Shown: piece after piece, positions 19,865 through 28,760 of the stretch
How positions within the stretch are numbered: the first letter of the stretch is position 1
Layout of the letters: each line of letters begins with the position of its first letter
Assembly (NCBI RefSeq): GCF_024054035.1
Contig: NZ_JAMXQU010000013.1
Location: forward strand, 1-62,353
Length of the DNA stretch: 62,353 bases
Origin: Asaia lannensis NBRC 102526
GTDB lineage: Bacteria; Pseudomonadota; Alphaproteobacteria; Acetobacterales; Acetobacteraceae
Direction: 5' to 3'
Notes under the pieces: model-generated
Told to the model about the DNA's origin: nothing
What the model saw: the letters and a program-made list of their open reading frames with translations, nothing else
Database searches by the model: none
Made by a program: the position numbers and the translations under genes

Positions 19865-20986
19865 CTATTCTATACGCGTTGGTTCATTCGCCTCAATCTT
19901 GTCCGCAAGTTCCTGCATGATGGGCTGGTAATATCGGTCGAGCGATTTCAGATCGCGATGTCCGGTGACCCGCATCAGATCAAGCGGGTTCGCGAGATAG
20001 CGTGCGAGACGCGACGTCGCTTCGTGGCGCAGATCGTGAAAGGTGAGGTTGGTCAGACCCGCCCGTTTTGTCATCCGGCCAAAGCGGACAGAGAACGCCT
20101 TCTCATTGCCAATATCGAAGATCTTCTCGTGCGGCTCGGGTCTGTGCGGCATCTGCCCAAGTTTCTCAACGAGAAGGCGCCGTGCGCCAGGCGTCAGGGG
20201 GCGCTTCTCGGGGCCGAGTTCCTCCCGGTGTCGCTCGTTCTTCAGCCGGGCAAGCGAGAGCGTGCGACTACCGAAATCGATATCTTTCCAGCAGAGAGAA
20301 ACGGATTCCGATAAACGACAGGCTTGTTCGATCGACTATTTGACGAGCCATACATCGTCAGCATGCTCAGAGGCCGAAACAACCGCTACCAGGCGGTCAT
20401 ATTCACTCTGGTGGGAGTTGTCATTGTCGAGCATGGCCAATCGCCTGTTACGCTTTCTGTCAGCGCCTTGCGGCCGTTTTACGATCCTGCCTGATGCATG
20501 ATTGACCGTGTGGATATCCCACTCACTGATCGCATGCTGGACGATGCTGGCGAGGAGATTGAGCCGCTTGACCACGGTCGCTGGCGCATAGCCATCCGCA
20601 AGCAAGCGATCACGGAAGGCCCGAACGTCAGCGGGCTGCCATTTGCTCACCATGACATTGATGACTGGGTCATCAAGTAGGGCAGGGATGTGGCCAGTGC
20701 GGTCCGCCTGGCGATGGGCCATGCACTCGTCGCGGTAGCGTTCCACCAGTCGTCTGAGAGGCGTCTTGTCGAGGGAAGATGTGTCCTTGAACTGACGCAG
20801 ATCGACTTCAGCGCGTTTTTCAGTGAGCCAGCGACGAGCCAGCGCTGAGGATGCGAAGGTCTTTCTCAGGCGTTTGCCATCGACCACCTTGCGGGCCTGA
20901 TACTGACCCGCGCCTCGGTACCATACACCCTTGGGGAGTGGTTTACATGTGGTCGGATCGATGCCTGATCTTTCTGATTCGCTCAT
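19865..20986 (-). pseudogene. Tyrosine recombinase (phage-type integrase), interrupted by in-frame TAG
   Basis: Reading leftward from the ATG at 20986, the frame gives an integrase N-terminal and core-binding region (KGVWYRGAGQYQARK, DVRAFRDRLLADGYAPATV) until a TAG at 20336-20338. The same frame then continues without another stop to 19865: EQACRLSE with the first catalytic Arg, FHDLRHEATSRL (HxxR), VTGH and RYYQ with the Tyr nucleophile. One nonsense codon, not a frameshift, separates the halves. The truncated product (about 216 residues) lacks all catalytic residues. Full length would be about 373 residues, normal for the family. Probably the dead integrase of the restriction-modification island. 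Confidence 0.85.
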
Positions 20987-21245
20987 GCGAAGCCCCTGAT
21001 ACCAAAGAGCCATATTTTCCTGATTGGCTCAGGAATGGCTCAAAATCAACATTCTGGTAAATCAGGAGTTTGCTGTTTATCCATCGGAACCCGCAGAAAA
21101 CTGCGGAAAATCGAATGGCGTCCCATAGGGGAATTCAGCAGTTGGGACTTTTCAATAGGTTACGCCGTAAAACAGTGCAAATCCAGTTCCGGAAATCAAT
21201 GGGTTAGCGGCAATTTGTAAAACACTGGATACATGTGGCCCTCTT

Positions 21246-22511
21246 TCAGAGAAGAGTTTCTTCCTGCCTTTCCCTGACCAGAGCGATGAACTCTTTCAGG
21301 TTCATGAGCCACTGCTGCTGTGCTGGCTTGAATGTCGTGTGCAGGCTTTGCGGCAGAACGAGCTGCAGGTTTTTTGCCTGCATTTCACCAGTCTGGTTTT
21401 CCGATATTCCTGGCTCGAGGGTGAGCAGATGTTTCCCCGGAATACGGACTGCCTCGGAGAGCACCTGACGCCATCTGTCTTTCAGCGTCGATTTGGCGCC
21501 AAGCATGGTAAGCCGGGATTCCGGGAACTGTGGGTCTGCATACTGTGTCGTGCCGGGAAACAGGAAATCCGGGCGGTTGCGGTTTTCGGTTTTCGCCCCG
21601 CGTTCGTGGCTGATGCTGCATGCGGTGAAGATAGCCTCCAGATGGTTTTCCAGAGCCATCCCTGCGCGCGCCTTGCGTCTGTTCTGCACGCTCAGGGAAA
21701 AGCCCAGAAATCCCTCCACATCCGGCCCGTCCTCCTGCATGAAGCCGCCCGCAATCCGGCTCGCAACGATCCTGCGCTCGAGACGGCGGAACAACTGTTC
21801 CTCGCGTTCCATCCAGGAAATGAGAGCCAGATCGGGATCATCAAGAGGGGAGATTTCCGGGAGTGACTGCCGGGCGAGTGTCGAAAAGACCTGCGTCTTC
21901 GGGAAAACCAGACCGAATGGATCAATCAGGCCGTCCAGATAATCTGCTTCGGGCTCTGCCTGTTCGAGCCCCAGCTCATCAAGGATATACCGCGCGGCAA
22001 AGCCGAGCTCCGGATTGTTTGTTTTCCCGACATCCGTAAAGACGAAGCCTTTTTTAGGGCTGCTTCCGTCTATGCCGAACAGCCAGTCAAGCTGGTTTCT
22101 TACCGTGCCTTCCGCAGCCGTGATGATCACCAGCGCAGATCCGTCAGGCCGCAAGGCGAGATAGAAGAGGTCCCCCGGGGACATCAGGAGAGTGACCTCA
22201 TTCTCCCTGTAATACAGGCGGTACTCGGTACGGGTTGGATGCGCACGCCGGGAGTCATACCAGCTTAGTGATCCGTCGACAGTTACCGGCTGTTCGTCTT
22301 CGTTGAGCCAGATGAAGCGCGCGGGAAAATCCGATCGATCATCATCGCCGAACAGCGCGCGCAGGGCCCGCGAACCGTTGAACTCATGCTGATGGGACTT
22401 CGCCGGCGAGGCCTCAACCACGCTGATTACCTTGGATACAACGCCAACAAACTCATCTGCCAGCCGCCCGCGCTTCATAATCCCTGCCTGATCTGAATGA
22501 TGCCCGGACAA
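21246..22511 (-). CDS. EcoRII-type restriction endonuclease
   Basis: 421 residues, close to EcoRII (about 404). The C-terminal half has the EcoRII catalytic domain: [29 protein letters not shown] with the metal-binding Asp, [21 protein letters not shown] with the catalytic Lys, and [10 protein letters not shown]. The N-terminal half would correspond to the effector DNA-binding domain but is less conserved. EcoRII cuts at CCWGG. Divergent from the cytosine methyltransferase across about 110 bp, so the two form a type II R-M pair. Target CCWGG is inferred from the family and the Vsr partner. Confidence 0.88.
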   Translation of the reverse strand: MSGHHSDQAGIMKRGRLADEFVGVVSKVISVVEASPAKSHQHEFNGSRALRALFGDDDRSDFPARFIWLNEDEQPVTVDGSLSWYDSRRAHPTRTEYRLYYRENEVTLLMSPGDLFYLALRPDGSALVIITAAEGTVRNQLDWLFGIDGSSPKKGFVFTDVGKTNNPELGFAARYILDELGLEQAEPEADYLDGLIDPFGLVFPKTQVFSTLARQSLPEISPLDDPDLALISWMEREEQLFRRLERRIVASRIAGGFMQEDGPDVEGFLGFSLSVQNRRKARAGMALENHLEAIFTACSISHERGAKTENRNRPDFLFPGTTQYADPQFPESRLTMLGAKSTLKDRWRQVLSEAVRIPGKHLLTLEPGISENQTGEMQAKNLQLVLPQSLHTTFKPAQQQWLMNLKEFIALVRERQEETLL

Positions 22512-22620
22512 GCCGGCTCAATCATTCCAGCCTAATCTGACCGGTTCCGGGCGTCGAGTCTGGCGAAAACAGGAACAAGTCACGAACAGGGTATTGTCTG
22601 CCGGGAGAAAAACTGTACAA

Positions 22621-23904
22621 ATGACAGAAATATTCCCAGAGGCCAGAATGTCGCTTTTTCCCGATGCACGCACCAGCTTCTCGCTCATGAGAGAGCAGGC
22701 CGGGCTTACCCTGAAGGAAGCCGCCGGGAAACTCAGGATCAGCGAAAGCACAGCCAATCGCTACGAGAAGGGGCGGCAAAAGGTATCTCCGCCGGTCATG
22801 CGTCTGCTCGAAACCCTGGTGACGGAGCGCCGTCGCAGTCAGCGTGCTGTTCAGCCCGGTTTCCGATTTATCGACCTGTTCGCTGGTATCGGGGGGTTGC
22901 GCATCGGCTTTGAGGGGATTGGCGGTCGCTGCGTCTTCACGTCCGAATGGGACCGGTTTTCGCGTGAGACCTATGCCCTGAACTACCCTGACAATCACGA
23001 GATCAGCGGAGATATCAGACCGTTCTCGGAAAAACCGGAACTGGTGCCGGAACATGATGTGCTGCTGGCCGGGTTTCCTTGCCAGCCATTCTCTCTGGCC
23101 GGCGTTTCGAAAAAGAATGCTCTTGGTCGTCCCCATGGCTTTCTGTGCAACATGCAGGGCACGCTTTTTTTCGATACGGCACGGATCATCGCGCATCACC
23201 GGCCCGCTGCCTTCCTTCTGGAAAACGTGAAGAACCTGCGCAGCCATGACAAGGGCCGGACATTCGCGGTCATCATGGCCACCTTGCGGGACAAGCTCGG
23301 GTATCATGTGCAGAGCCGTGTGATCAGCTCGGCCCCATGGGTGCCCCAGAAGCGTGAGCGGATTTTCATTGTGGGCTTTCGCGAGAAAACGGATTTTGAT
23401 CTCGATGCGCTCGAACTCCCGGCTGCGGAGAATGGCCCGCGTCTGGGCGAAATCCTCGAGCCCAATGAGCTGGTACCGGCCAAATACACCCTGACCGAGC
23501 ATCTCTGGACCTATCTGCAGAACTACCGCGCCAAGCATGAAGCCAAAGGGAACGGTTTCGGCTTCGGTCTCTGTGGCCCGGAGGATATCGCCAGAACACT
23601 CTCTGCCCGTTACCACAAGGATGGATCAGAAATCCTGATCCGGCAGGACGGCAAGCGTCCACGACGCCTGACACCACAGGAATGCGCCCGTCTGATGGGG
23701 TTCGAGCGGGAAGGGCGGCCCTTTCGCATCGGTGTGTCTGACACCCAGGCCTACAGGCAGTTCGGCAATGCGGTTGTCGTGCCGGTAGTGGAATATCTGG
23801 CGCAGGCCATGGCGCCCCATATACGCACGGTCATGCAGACCCCCGAAGATCCTGCGCGTCGTCGGGAGCTGTCATCGGCCAGTGTTGAGGTGCCAGTTGG
23901 CTGA
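22621..23904 (+). CDS. DNA (cytosine-5) methyltransferase, Dcm/EcoRII type, with N-terminal HTH
   Basis: About 427 residues from the ATG at 22621; a further ATG at 22648 with AGAGG 5 bp upstream is equally possible. An N-terminal helix-turn-helix ([23 protein letters not shown]) precedes the C5-methyltransferase motifs: [29 protein letters not shown] with the catalytic Cys, [25 protein letters not shown] and [12 protein letters not shown]. It should methylate the inner C of CCWGG and protect against the adjacent nuclease. The HTH may autoregulate the divergent R-M promoter, as in M.EcoRII. Confidence 0.93.
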   Translation: MTEIFPEARMSLFPDARTSFSLMREQAGLTLKEAAGKLRISESTANRYEKGRQKVSPPVMRLLETLVTERRRSQRAVQPGFRFIDLFAGIGGLRIGFEGIGGRCVFTSEWDRFSRETYALNYPDNHEISGDIRPFSEKPELVPEHDVLLAGFPCQPFSLAGVSKKNALGRPHGFLCNMQGTLFFDTARIIAHHRPAAFLLENVKNLRSHDKGRTFAVIMATLRDKLGYHVQSRVISSAPWVPQKRERIFIVGFREKTDFDLDALELPAAENGPRLGEILEPNELVPAKYTLTEHLWTYLQNYRAKHEAKGNGFGFGLCGPEDIARTLSARYHKDGSEILIRQDGKRPRRLTPQECARLMGFEREGRPFRIGVSDTQAYRQFGNAVVVPVVEYLAQAMAPHIRTVMQTPEDPARRRELSSASVEVPVG

Positions 23905-24376
23905 TATCGTCACGCCGGAGGTTCGCAGCCGGATGATGTCAGGCATCCGGGGCAAGAACACGAAGCCGGAAATCGTGCTGCGCAAGGCCCTGCATGCGCG
24001 GGGATTCCGCTACCGGATTCATGATCGCACCCTGCCGGGGCGTCCGGACATTGTGCTGCCAAAATGGAAAGCCGTCATTCTTGTCCAGGGATGCTTCTGG
24101 CACGGCCACGACTGCTCGCTCTTCCGCATGCCATCTACCCGGCAGGAGTTCTGGTGCGAGAAAATTGAAGGCAATCGCGCGCGTGACGCGCGCAATCGCG
24201 AGAAGCTTATCAACCTGGGATGGCGGGTACTCGAAGTCTGGGAATGCGCCACGAGGGGAGGTTATTGCTGCAGTTCTGTAGAGCTCGTAGAGGGTATAGA
24301 TGTTTGGCTCCGCTCATCACTGCCTGTTGGGAAAATGTCTGAGAGACCACATAAATCTTCCGCAATAAAAAAATAG
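23897..24376 (+). CDS. vsr: Vsr very-short-patch mismatch endonuclease
   Basis: About 159 residues from a TTG at 23897, 8 bp inside the end of the methyltransferase gene with TGAGG about 6 bp upstream; a GTG at 23882 is the alternative. Family motifs are clear: [35 protein letters not shown] with the catalytic Asp, GCFWHGHDC and [11 protein letters not shown]. Vsr nicks at T:G mismatches left by deamination of 5-methylcytosine in CTWGG, so it belongs with a CCWGG methyltransferase. The last 30 residues are a variable tail. Confidence 0.92.
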   Translation: MADIVTPEVRSRMMSGIRGKNTKPEIVLRKALHARGFRYRIHDRTLPGRPDIVLPKWKAVILVQGCFWHGHDCSLFRMPSTRQEFWCEKIEGNRARDARNREKLINLGWRVLEVWECATRGGYCCSSVELVEGIDVWLRSSLPVGKMSERPHKSSAIKK

Positions 24377-24461
24377 TAATTGATGGATATTTGACTGCTT
24401 TGTATGCGAGTTGATAACTATATGATTCCCATTTCAGGACTCTTATAAGGGGGAGATTGAT

Positions 24462-25157
24462 ATGTTAGACATCCTGATTCGTTCTCTTGAGTATTGCGCT
24501 TCGAAAGAGGTGAGTTCAACAGACGTTGAAAAAGCCGCTTATGTCTTGAATGCTGCTCAAAACGAAATTTTACGAAACGCTGGACATATCCCCAACGATG
24601 GCGGTGGCAACCAATACCAATCAAATATTTCCTTCATTTTTCCTTCCACCTCTGGAAATACGATAATATCAGGGCTTTATTACAACTCAATTCGCGCTGA
24701 TCCTGCACGAACACCTGAAGCCCGGATTGGTCGTGCATTCAGTGGTTTGATACGGGAGGGGGACGAACTTATGATAGGGGTGTTGCGGAACACTCTCTAC
24801 GCCCTAAATCTCACGGCTTTACAACAAAACCCAATCTATGGGGCTGCGGTATCGCCGGTTCCGCGACAGATATATTCTGTTATGCAGTATCAGCGCAGTC
24901 CTTCCATCGCCGCCCAGACACGTGCGCGCGCCGGATCAAACTGTGAGATGCCGGGATGTACACAACCGCTGTTCCGAGGGTTAGATGGAAACGTATATCT
25001 CGAAGTGCATCACATAACGCCGCTTTCGGAGAATGGGGCAGATAATCTGACAAACACAGCCGCACTATGCCCGACGTGTCACCGCGCGCAGCATTACGCC
25101 ATAGACAGTGCACAGCGCAGGCAACAGCTTCAGCAGATGAGACGACAAAATCCATAA
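24462..25157 (+). CDS. HNH endonuclease
   Basis: 231 residues preceded by a strong AAGGGGGAG ribosome-binding site. A C-terminal HNH module spans about 165-215: CEMPGC, VYLEVHHITPLSENGADNLTNTAALCPTCHR, with the paired Cys zinc ligands and HH...N...H order. The first 150 residues are an unrecognised domain that may set the target. The gene is AT-richer than its neighbours and lies 85 bp after vsr, so it may be a fourth, modification-dependent or companion nuclease of the island. Its specificity is unknown. Confidence 0.85.
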   Translation: MLDILIRSLEYCASKEVSSTDVEKAAYVLNAAQNEILRNAGHIPNDGGGNQYQSNISFIFPSTSGNTIISGLYYNSIRADPARTPEARIGRAFSGLIREGDELMIGVLRNTLYALNLTALQQNPIYGAAVSPVPRQIYSVMQYQRSPSIAAQTRARAGSNCEMPGCTQPLFRGLDGNVYLEVHHITPLSENGADNLTNTAALCPTCHRAQHYAIDSAQRRQQLQQMRRQNP

Positions 25158-25224
25158 CCCCTCCAATAGGGCTCTAATATTCAAGACCACCGTTATCAGG
25201 GCTCTCAGTGTATGCGTCTGATCC

Positions 25225-25968
25225 TCACGCCACGCTATGCAGCCGCTCGGGCATGAGCTTTTCCAGTCTGGCGAGGCCCTTGGCAGTAATACGCACCTGT
25301 TCTGTCACCTTTTCCGATCCGTCGGGGCGGGTGACGGTGGTGATCTTGTGGTCCAGATCGCCGTTGGAGGTGTGGGCCTGATAGCCCAGCCAGTGATCGG
25401 CGCCGGGGCGGCGGTAGATCCAGCCATTATGCGCCAGCCAGTCGAACAGGGCCTTGGGGCGCATATGCAGGTTCTTGGCGGCGGCGGTGATGCACAGACT
25501 GCCCTCGGCATTCACCAGCCGGTCATACACCTCCGCCTTGGGCAGGGTTTCCGCCAGGGCGGCTTTCTGCCTTGCCACCGTGGCCTGCAACACGGCCAGA
25601 GCGCGGGTGGCGAGGGCCTCGGGCGTTTCCTCCGGAGTGGCCGTCATGTAGCCGCCGGTCTTGCGTATGGCGGGCAGCACTTCCTCGAACACCCAGCGCT
25701 CGAAGCGTTCGGCCTCGGGGCGCTTGCTGCGCACGATCAGCCGCAACACATCAGGCTCTGACAGAACGCGGACATCCTGTGTTCCCCCCGGTGTCGAAAG
25801 GGGGTGCCGTTTTGGCGACCCCTTGCAGTGCTTGGCTATCGCACCGGCAGGGTCGGCGTACCCCAGCCGCTCGGCCACATCCCTGCCGACAAAGAACGGC
25901 TCGCCGCCGATCGTCACCACGCGGATTTCCCTGCCCTCGAAGCTGAGGGGGATAAGCATCTCGTTCAT
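25225..25968 (-). CDS. Phage antirepressor (BRO-N plus KilA-C/ANT domains)
   Basis: 247 residues from the ATG at 25968. The N-terminal BRO domain (about 1-105; IRVVTIGGEPFFVGRDVAERLGYADP, FERWVFEEVLPAIRKTGGY) is followed by an ANT/KilA-C domain (about 130-240; CITAAAKNLHMRPKALFDWLAHNGWIYRR). Proteins of this layout antagonise or replace phage repressors. It overlaps the upstream gene by 4 bp (ATGA) and lies at the far end of the late operon, the left-most recognisable prophage gene. Confidence 0.88.
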   Translation of the reverse strand: MNEMLIPLSFEGREIRVVTIGGEPFFVGRDVAERLGYADPAGAIAKHCKGSPKRHPLSTPGGTQDVRVLSEPDVLRLIVRSKRPEAERFERWVFEEVLPAIRKTGGYMTATPEETPEALATRALAVLQATVARQKAALAETLPKAEVYDRLVNAEGSLCITAAAKNLHMRPKALFDWLAHNGWIYRRPGADHWLGYQAHTSNGDLDHKITTVTRPDGSEKVTEQVRITAKGLARLEKLMPERLHSVA

Positions 25969-26393
25969 GCGGCGTTCCTTTGTGCGAAAAGGGTGGCGTC
26001 TTCGATGAAGCTGGACAGGAGACGGATTTCCGGGCTGCGCTGGTCGACCTCGAACGCGCGGAAATACGGGGGCAGATAAAGCCGGATGAGGCGCGCTTTG
26101 GCACTCAGCCCCTCGGGCGTGACGGCCTGCATGTCGGCCAGCGCCTCCAGCTGGTCGTCGAAGGCATCGGAGAGGGCAAGGCATTCATCATCAGTAAACT
26201 CATGCGCGCGGTCATTCATGACGCGATGCGTTTCGATGGCCTGCGTAATGCGGGCAAGTAGCGTGGCATCTGCTCCGCCAAACGCTTGCGCATCTGGCAT
26301 CAGGGTGCCGAATGAGCCGACAAGAGGCAGAACGGCAAGTTGGGAGAGAACAGCACGTCGAGATGTGCTAGGAGAGGCATCAGCCTGTGGCAT
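25965..26393 (-). CDS. Hypothetical protein with Tat-like signal
   Basis: 142 residues. The N-terminus has a twin-arginine-like SRRAVLSQLAVLPLVGSF hydrophobic leader; the rest is a charged helical segment without a domain I recognise. The stop overlaps the start of the antirepressor, so the two are co-translated. A 14-bp inverted repeat lies just upstream. Function unknown. Confidence 0.6.
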   Translation of the reverse strand: MPQADASPSTSRRAVLSQLAVLPLVGSFGTLMPDAQAFGGADATLLARITQAIETHRVMNDRAHEFTDDECLALSDAFDDQLEALADMQAVTPEGLSAKARLIRLYLPPYFRAFEVDQRSPEIRLLSSFIEDATLFAQRNAA

Positions 26394-26418
26394 GGGGTAT
26401 CATCCCTGCTGAAGGTTA

Positions 26419-26453
26419 GTTCGAGCTTGAGGCTGCAATCCTCAAGCTCGAAC
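26419..26453. promoter_or_regulatory. Perfect 14-bp inverted repeat, 7-base loop
   Basis: GTTCGAGCTTGAGG at 26419-26432 is exactly reverse-complemented at 26440-26453. It lies about 25 bp upstream of the leftward gene starting at 26393. There is no U-tract on either side, so an operator or a leader hairpin is more likely than an intrinsic terminator. Confidence 0.5.
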
Positions 26454-26534
26454 GCTTAACTTACACATCTTTAAGCCAAGGGCAACACATCTTACACACT
26501 TTGCTCGTTTGCTGATTTCAGGTATCGCTTGATT

Positions 26535-26705
26535 ATGAATGATGAGAAGCAAGATCAGCGTATTCAGCTAGTTGCCTCGAAGAGCTTTATATCTTCGGTG
26601 GACGAATGGCGTCGCCAACAGGCTGATATCCCGTCCAGATCAGAAGCTATCCGGAGGCTGACTGAATTAGGCCTCCAAATTCACACACAAGATTGCAGGT
26701 CGTGA
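26535..26705 (+). CDS. Small ribbon-helix-helix-like protein
   Basis: 56 residues, starting MNDEKQDQRIQLVASKSF and containing WRRQQADIPSRSEAIRRLTELGL. The SRSEAIRRL segment is typical of Arc/MetJ-type RHH DNA-binding proteins and antitoxins. It is transcribed rightward into the convergent RelA/SpoT-domain gene, 7 bp from its stop. It may be a regulator or antitoxin; no toxin of the usual ParE/MazF kind lies next to it. Confidence 0.55.
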   Translation: MNDEKQDQRIQLVASKSFISSVDEWRRQQADIPSRSEAIRRLTELGLQIHTQDCRS

Positions 26706-26712
26706 GGCGGGC

Positions 26713-27747
26713 TTAAGAAAGCTGTGGCGTTATTTCGAGACCGGACAATTTTGCACACCCATCTTCGATCAAGCGTACGAAGTCCGTCGTATCCGAGAAG
26801 TAGTTTCTGAATGCGTCTCGTACCTCGCCCGTAGAATCCGCTCGTACAAGGACCAAATCAGCTCCTGGCATTGATTTCTCGAGGACAAATAACTCTTTCA
26901 AAGCTGCTACGGCGCTTTCGAAAGACCGAGTCTCGATTGGTGAATTTGGTTTTATTATAAGTATTAAATTCTTAAACTTTGACCCGTGCAAGCTATGAGA
27001 ATTTAGATCCTTAAATAGTTTCAGTAAAGAGGTGCTCTGATTGATATCCAAGAACTCAGCGACGATATCGCTATTACTTTTATCGGGGAAGCACGCGGTT
27101 TTATTCTCGTGAGCTCTAGCGAGTATTTCGCTCGCCAAGGCCATGGCACGGTGATATCTTTCATCACCGCGTTGGAATTTCGGCTGGCTATCAGCAATAT
27201 GACCTATAACTTCGACTGCGGTTGCCCAAGCGTGCTGTATGCGGGTTCTATATTGGATTTCTATAGATAACCCCCTGAGAATGGCACCCATAACTGAGTT
27301 AGCATGATATTCGTAAACGTCATGTATGCCGCGGTATCCCGTTTCCTTAGGATGGACGATATAATCATATTTCTCATAGTCGTTTTTTAGGCGATGATTA
27401 AATCGAGCTTGATGCATTTTAGCCCTAAAATCCCACAATTCATCCAGATCTTGGAAGATGAGTCGACATCCAACGATGTCGTCCATTCTCGCGAGATTCA
27501 TTTGCGGAAAACGGCGAAGTTTATCAAAAATTGTTGCAATACGTTTATGTCGTTGGGCAACGATAATCTTATGACCGCGCGCGCGAGTGCGCAAAAGCGC
27601 TTGAAAGGTGTTTAAGACAGCTCGATGTGCTGCACGCCATTGATCGATAATCTCTTTATCTTCAAAAGTAGCCTGCCCCACGCGCACGGCATCGCCAGCA
27701 CGTTTTACTCGTTTTCTCGAAGGGATACCTGTTTCATCCGGATGCAA
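26713..27747 (-). CDS. RelA/SpoT-domain (alarmone synthetase-like) protein
   Basis: 344 residues. The (p)ppGpp synthetase fold spans about 35-210: KRIATIFDKLRRFPQ, NLARMDDIVGCRLIF (88-98, metal Asp), HPKETGYRGIHDVYEY (132-147, G-loop-type segment) and IEIQYRTRIQHAWATAVEVIGH (162-183). No HD hydrolase, TGS or ACT domain is present. The C-terminal 130 residues are of unknown type. Small synthetases of this size in prophages include toxic (toxSAS) and phage-sensing (CapRel-like) members; which applies here is inference. AT-rich against neighbours and located among prophage accessory genes downstream of the lysis genes. Confidence 0.85.
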   Translation of the reverse strand: MHPDETGIPSRKRVKRAGDAVRVGQATFEDKEIIDQWRAAHRAVLNTFQALLRTRARGHKIIVAQRHKRIATIFDKLRRFPQMNLARMDDIVGCRLIFQDLDELWDFRAKMHQARFNHRLKNDYEKYDYIVHPKETGYRGIHDVYEYHANSVMGAILRGLSIEIQYRTRIQHAWATAVEVIGHIADSQPKFQRGDERYHRAMALASEILARAHENKTACFPDKSNSDIVAEFLDINQSTSLLKLFKDLNSHSLHGSKFKNLILIIKPNSPIETRSFESAVAALKELFVLEKSMPGADLVLVRADSTGEVRDAFRNYFSDTTDFVRLIEDGCAKLSGLEITPQLS

Positions 27748-27821
27748 AGTATTTTCACTCAGTTGTAATGTGAATCGACGATGTATATGGCCATGATCGA
27801 CCTAAATACGTGCTCAGTCCA

Positions 27822-28070
27822 CTACTTTTTTCGATCATCCTCCGTTGTGTTATTGTTGTACTTAAGTGCCTGCGCGCTATTCATTCCTATACAATTAATC
27901 ATCCGATAAAGGATCAACCACCTCGACCCTGCACTTGGACGTTGCCAGAACCGTGCAACGACAGCGCATAGAGAGACCAGAAACGTCCCGATCAGCGTCA
28001 GGTCGGCCGCAATCTCGGCCGGAATGAACGGGAGTACGGACGCGTAAAGGCTTTGCCAGTCCAGTGTCAT
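27822..28070 (-). CDS. Small membrane protein, probable holin-like
   Basis: 82 residues with hydrophobic stretches around LTLIGTFLVSLCAVVARFW and WLILYRMINCIGM, and a polar C-terminus. It starts 48 bp downstream of the endolysin gene on the same strand. Position and membrane character suggest a holin, but no holin family signature is clear. Confidence 0.5.
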   Translation of the reverse strand: MTLDWQSLYASVLPFIPAEIAADLTLIGTFLVSLCAVVARFWQRPSAGSRWLILYRMINCIGMNSAQALKYNNNTTEDDRKK

Positions 28071-28118
28071 GGCAGTGTGTCCTCATATTCGATTGTGGGA
28101 AAGGAAAGAGGCGGTCGG

Positions 28119-28613
28119 TCAGATCGTAAACGGCACACCCGAAACAGGGCGGCCCTGATAAACAGAAAGCTCGATACGGCGGCGGCGCTGAAGGCCGGGC
28201 AGGGGCACCAGACGGCCATTCACCGTCGCCTTGTCCCACCGCAGAAGCTGCTGCCCCGCCGCCGCATAAAGCCGCTGGTTGAGCAGCCGCAGCAATGTCG
28301 AACCCCGCACAGCGGCACTCCCGACATTATACTGCCACGACAGCAAAGCTCCTTCCTGCCAAAGCAGAAGCGGCACGGTGACCATATCAGCCAGAACCCG
28401 CTGCAACCCGGCCACCGTGCGCTCCAGCAAAGCCACGGCCTCGCCCTCGCTGATCGGCTCCGTCAGCCGCGTAACCGGCGACCCATCAGCCAGCGCACGA
28501 TTGCCATAGCCGATAGTCCAATACCCCGCAGGGCAAACATAGGGCGCAAGACGCAGCCCCTCGAAATCGTCCCGACGCAAAAGCGCCGTGGCGATGTTAA
28601 GCGCGTTGTTCAT
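28119..28613 (-). CDS. Phage endolysin, GH24 lysozyme (muramidase)
   Basis: 164 residues. The T4/P22-type catalytic pattern E-x8-C-x5-T is present: RRDDFEGLRLAPYVCPAGYWTIGYG near residues 14-38. This is followed by SEGEAVALLERTV and LLSWQYNVG, usual for the family. It cleaves peptidoglycan at the end of the lytic cycle. No signal peptide, so it would need a holin. The first codons are duplicated as a fragment at 29535-29577. Confidence 0.9.
   Translation of the reverse strand: MNNALNIATALLRRDDFEGLRLAPYVCPAGYWTIGYGNRALADGSPVTRLTEPISEGEAVALLERTVAGLQRVLADMVTVPLLLWQEGALLSWQYNVGSAAVRGSTLLRLLNQRLYAAAGQQLLRWDKATVNGRLVPLPGLQRRRRIELSVYQGRPVSGVPFTI
28553..28595 (-). repeat. 43-bp direct repeat, copy 1 (in endolysin)
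   Basis: Identical to 29535-29577. This copy is the start of the intact endolysin gene and covers codons for ATALLRRDDFEGL. Confidence 0.9.
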
Positions 28614-28631
28614 TACGAAGTCTCCAGAACG

Positions 28632-28656
28632 AAAAAAGCCGCCCGAATGGGCGGCT
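28632..28656 (-). terminator. Intrinsic terminator hairpin upstream of endolysin
   Basis: On the minus strand AGCCGCCC-ATTC-GGGCGGCT is followed by six T. It stops leftward transcription arriving from the acetyltransferase remnant before the endolysin gene. It is one of five similar hairpins in the late region. Confidence 0.8.
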
Positions 28657-28760
28657 GAGATATTGAATTCAAATTGGATTACGGCCGATTTGGTCCTTCA
28701 TTTTGAAGACCGTGGCACAACGTCAAATGTTCGGAAGCAGATGCGGCCTGCGTTCCATCT

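Noticed and set aside
19865-20986. Frameshifted integrase
   Set aside because: Both halves are in the same frame; the lesion is a nonsense codon, not an indel.
22522-23616. 364-codon minus-strand frame inside the methyltransferase gene
   Set aside because: The plus-strand methyltransferase motifs are unambiguous; the reverse frame has no recognisable domain.
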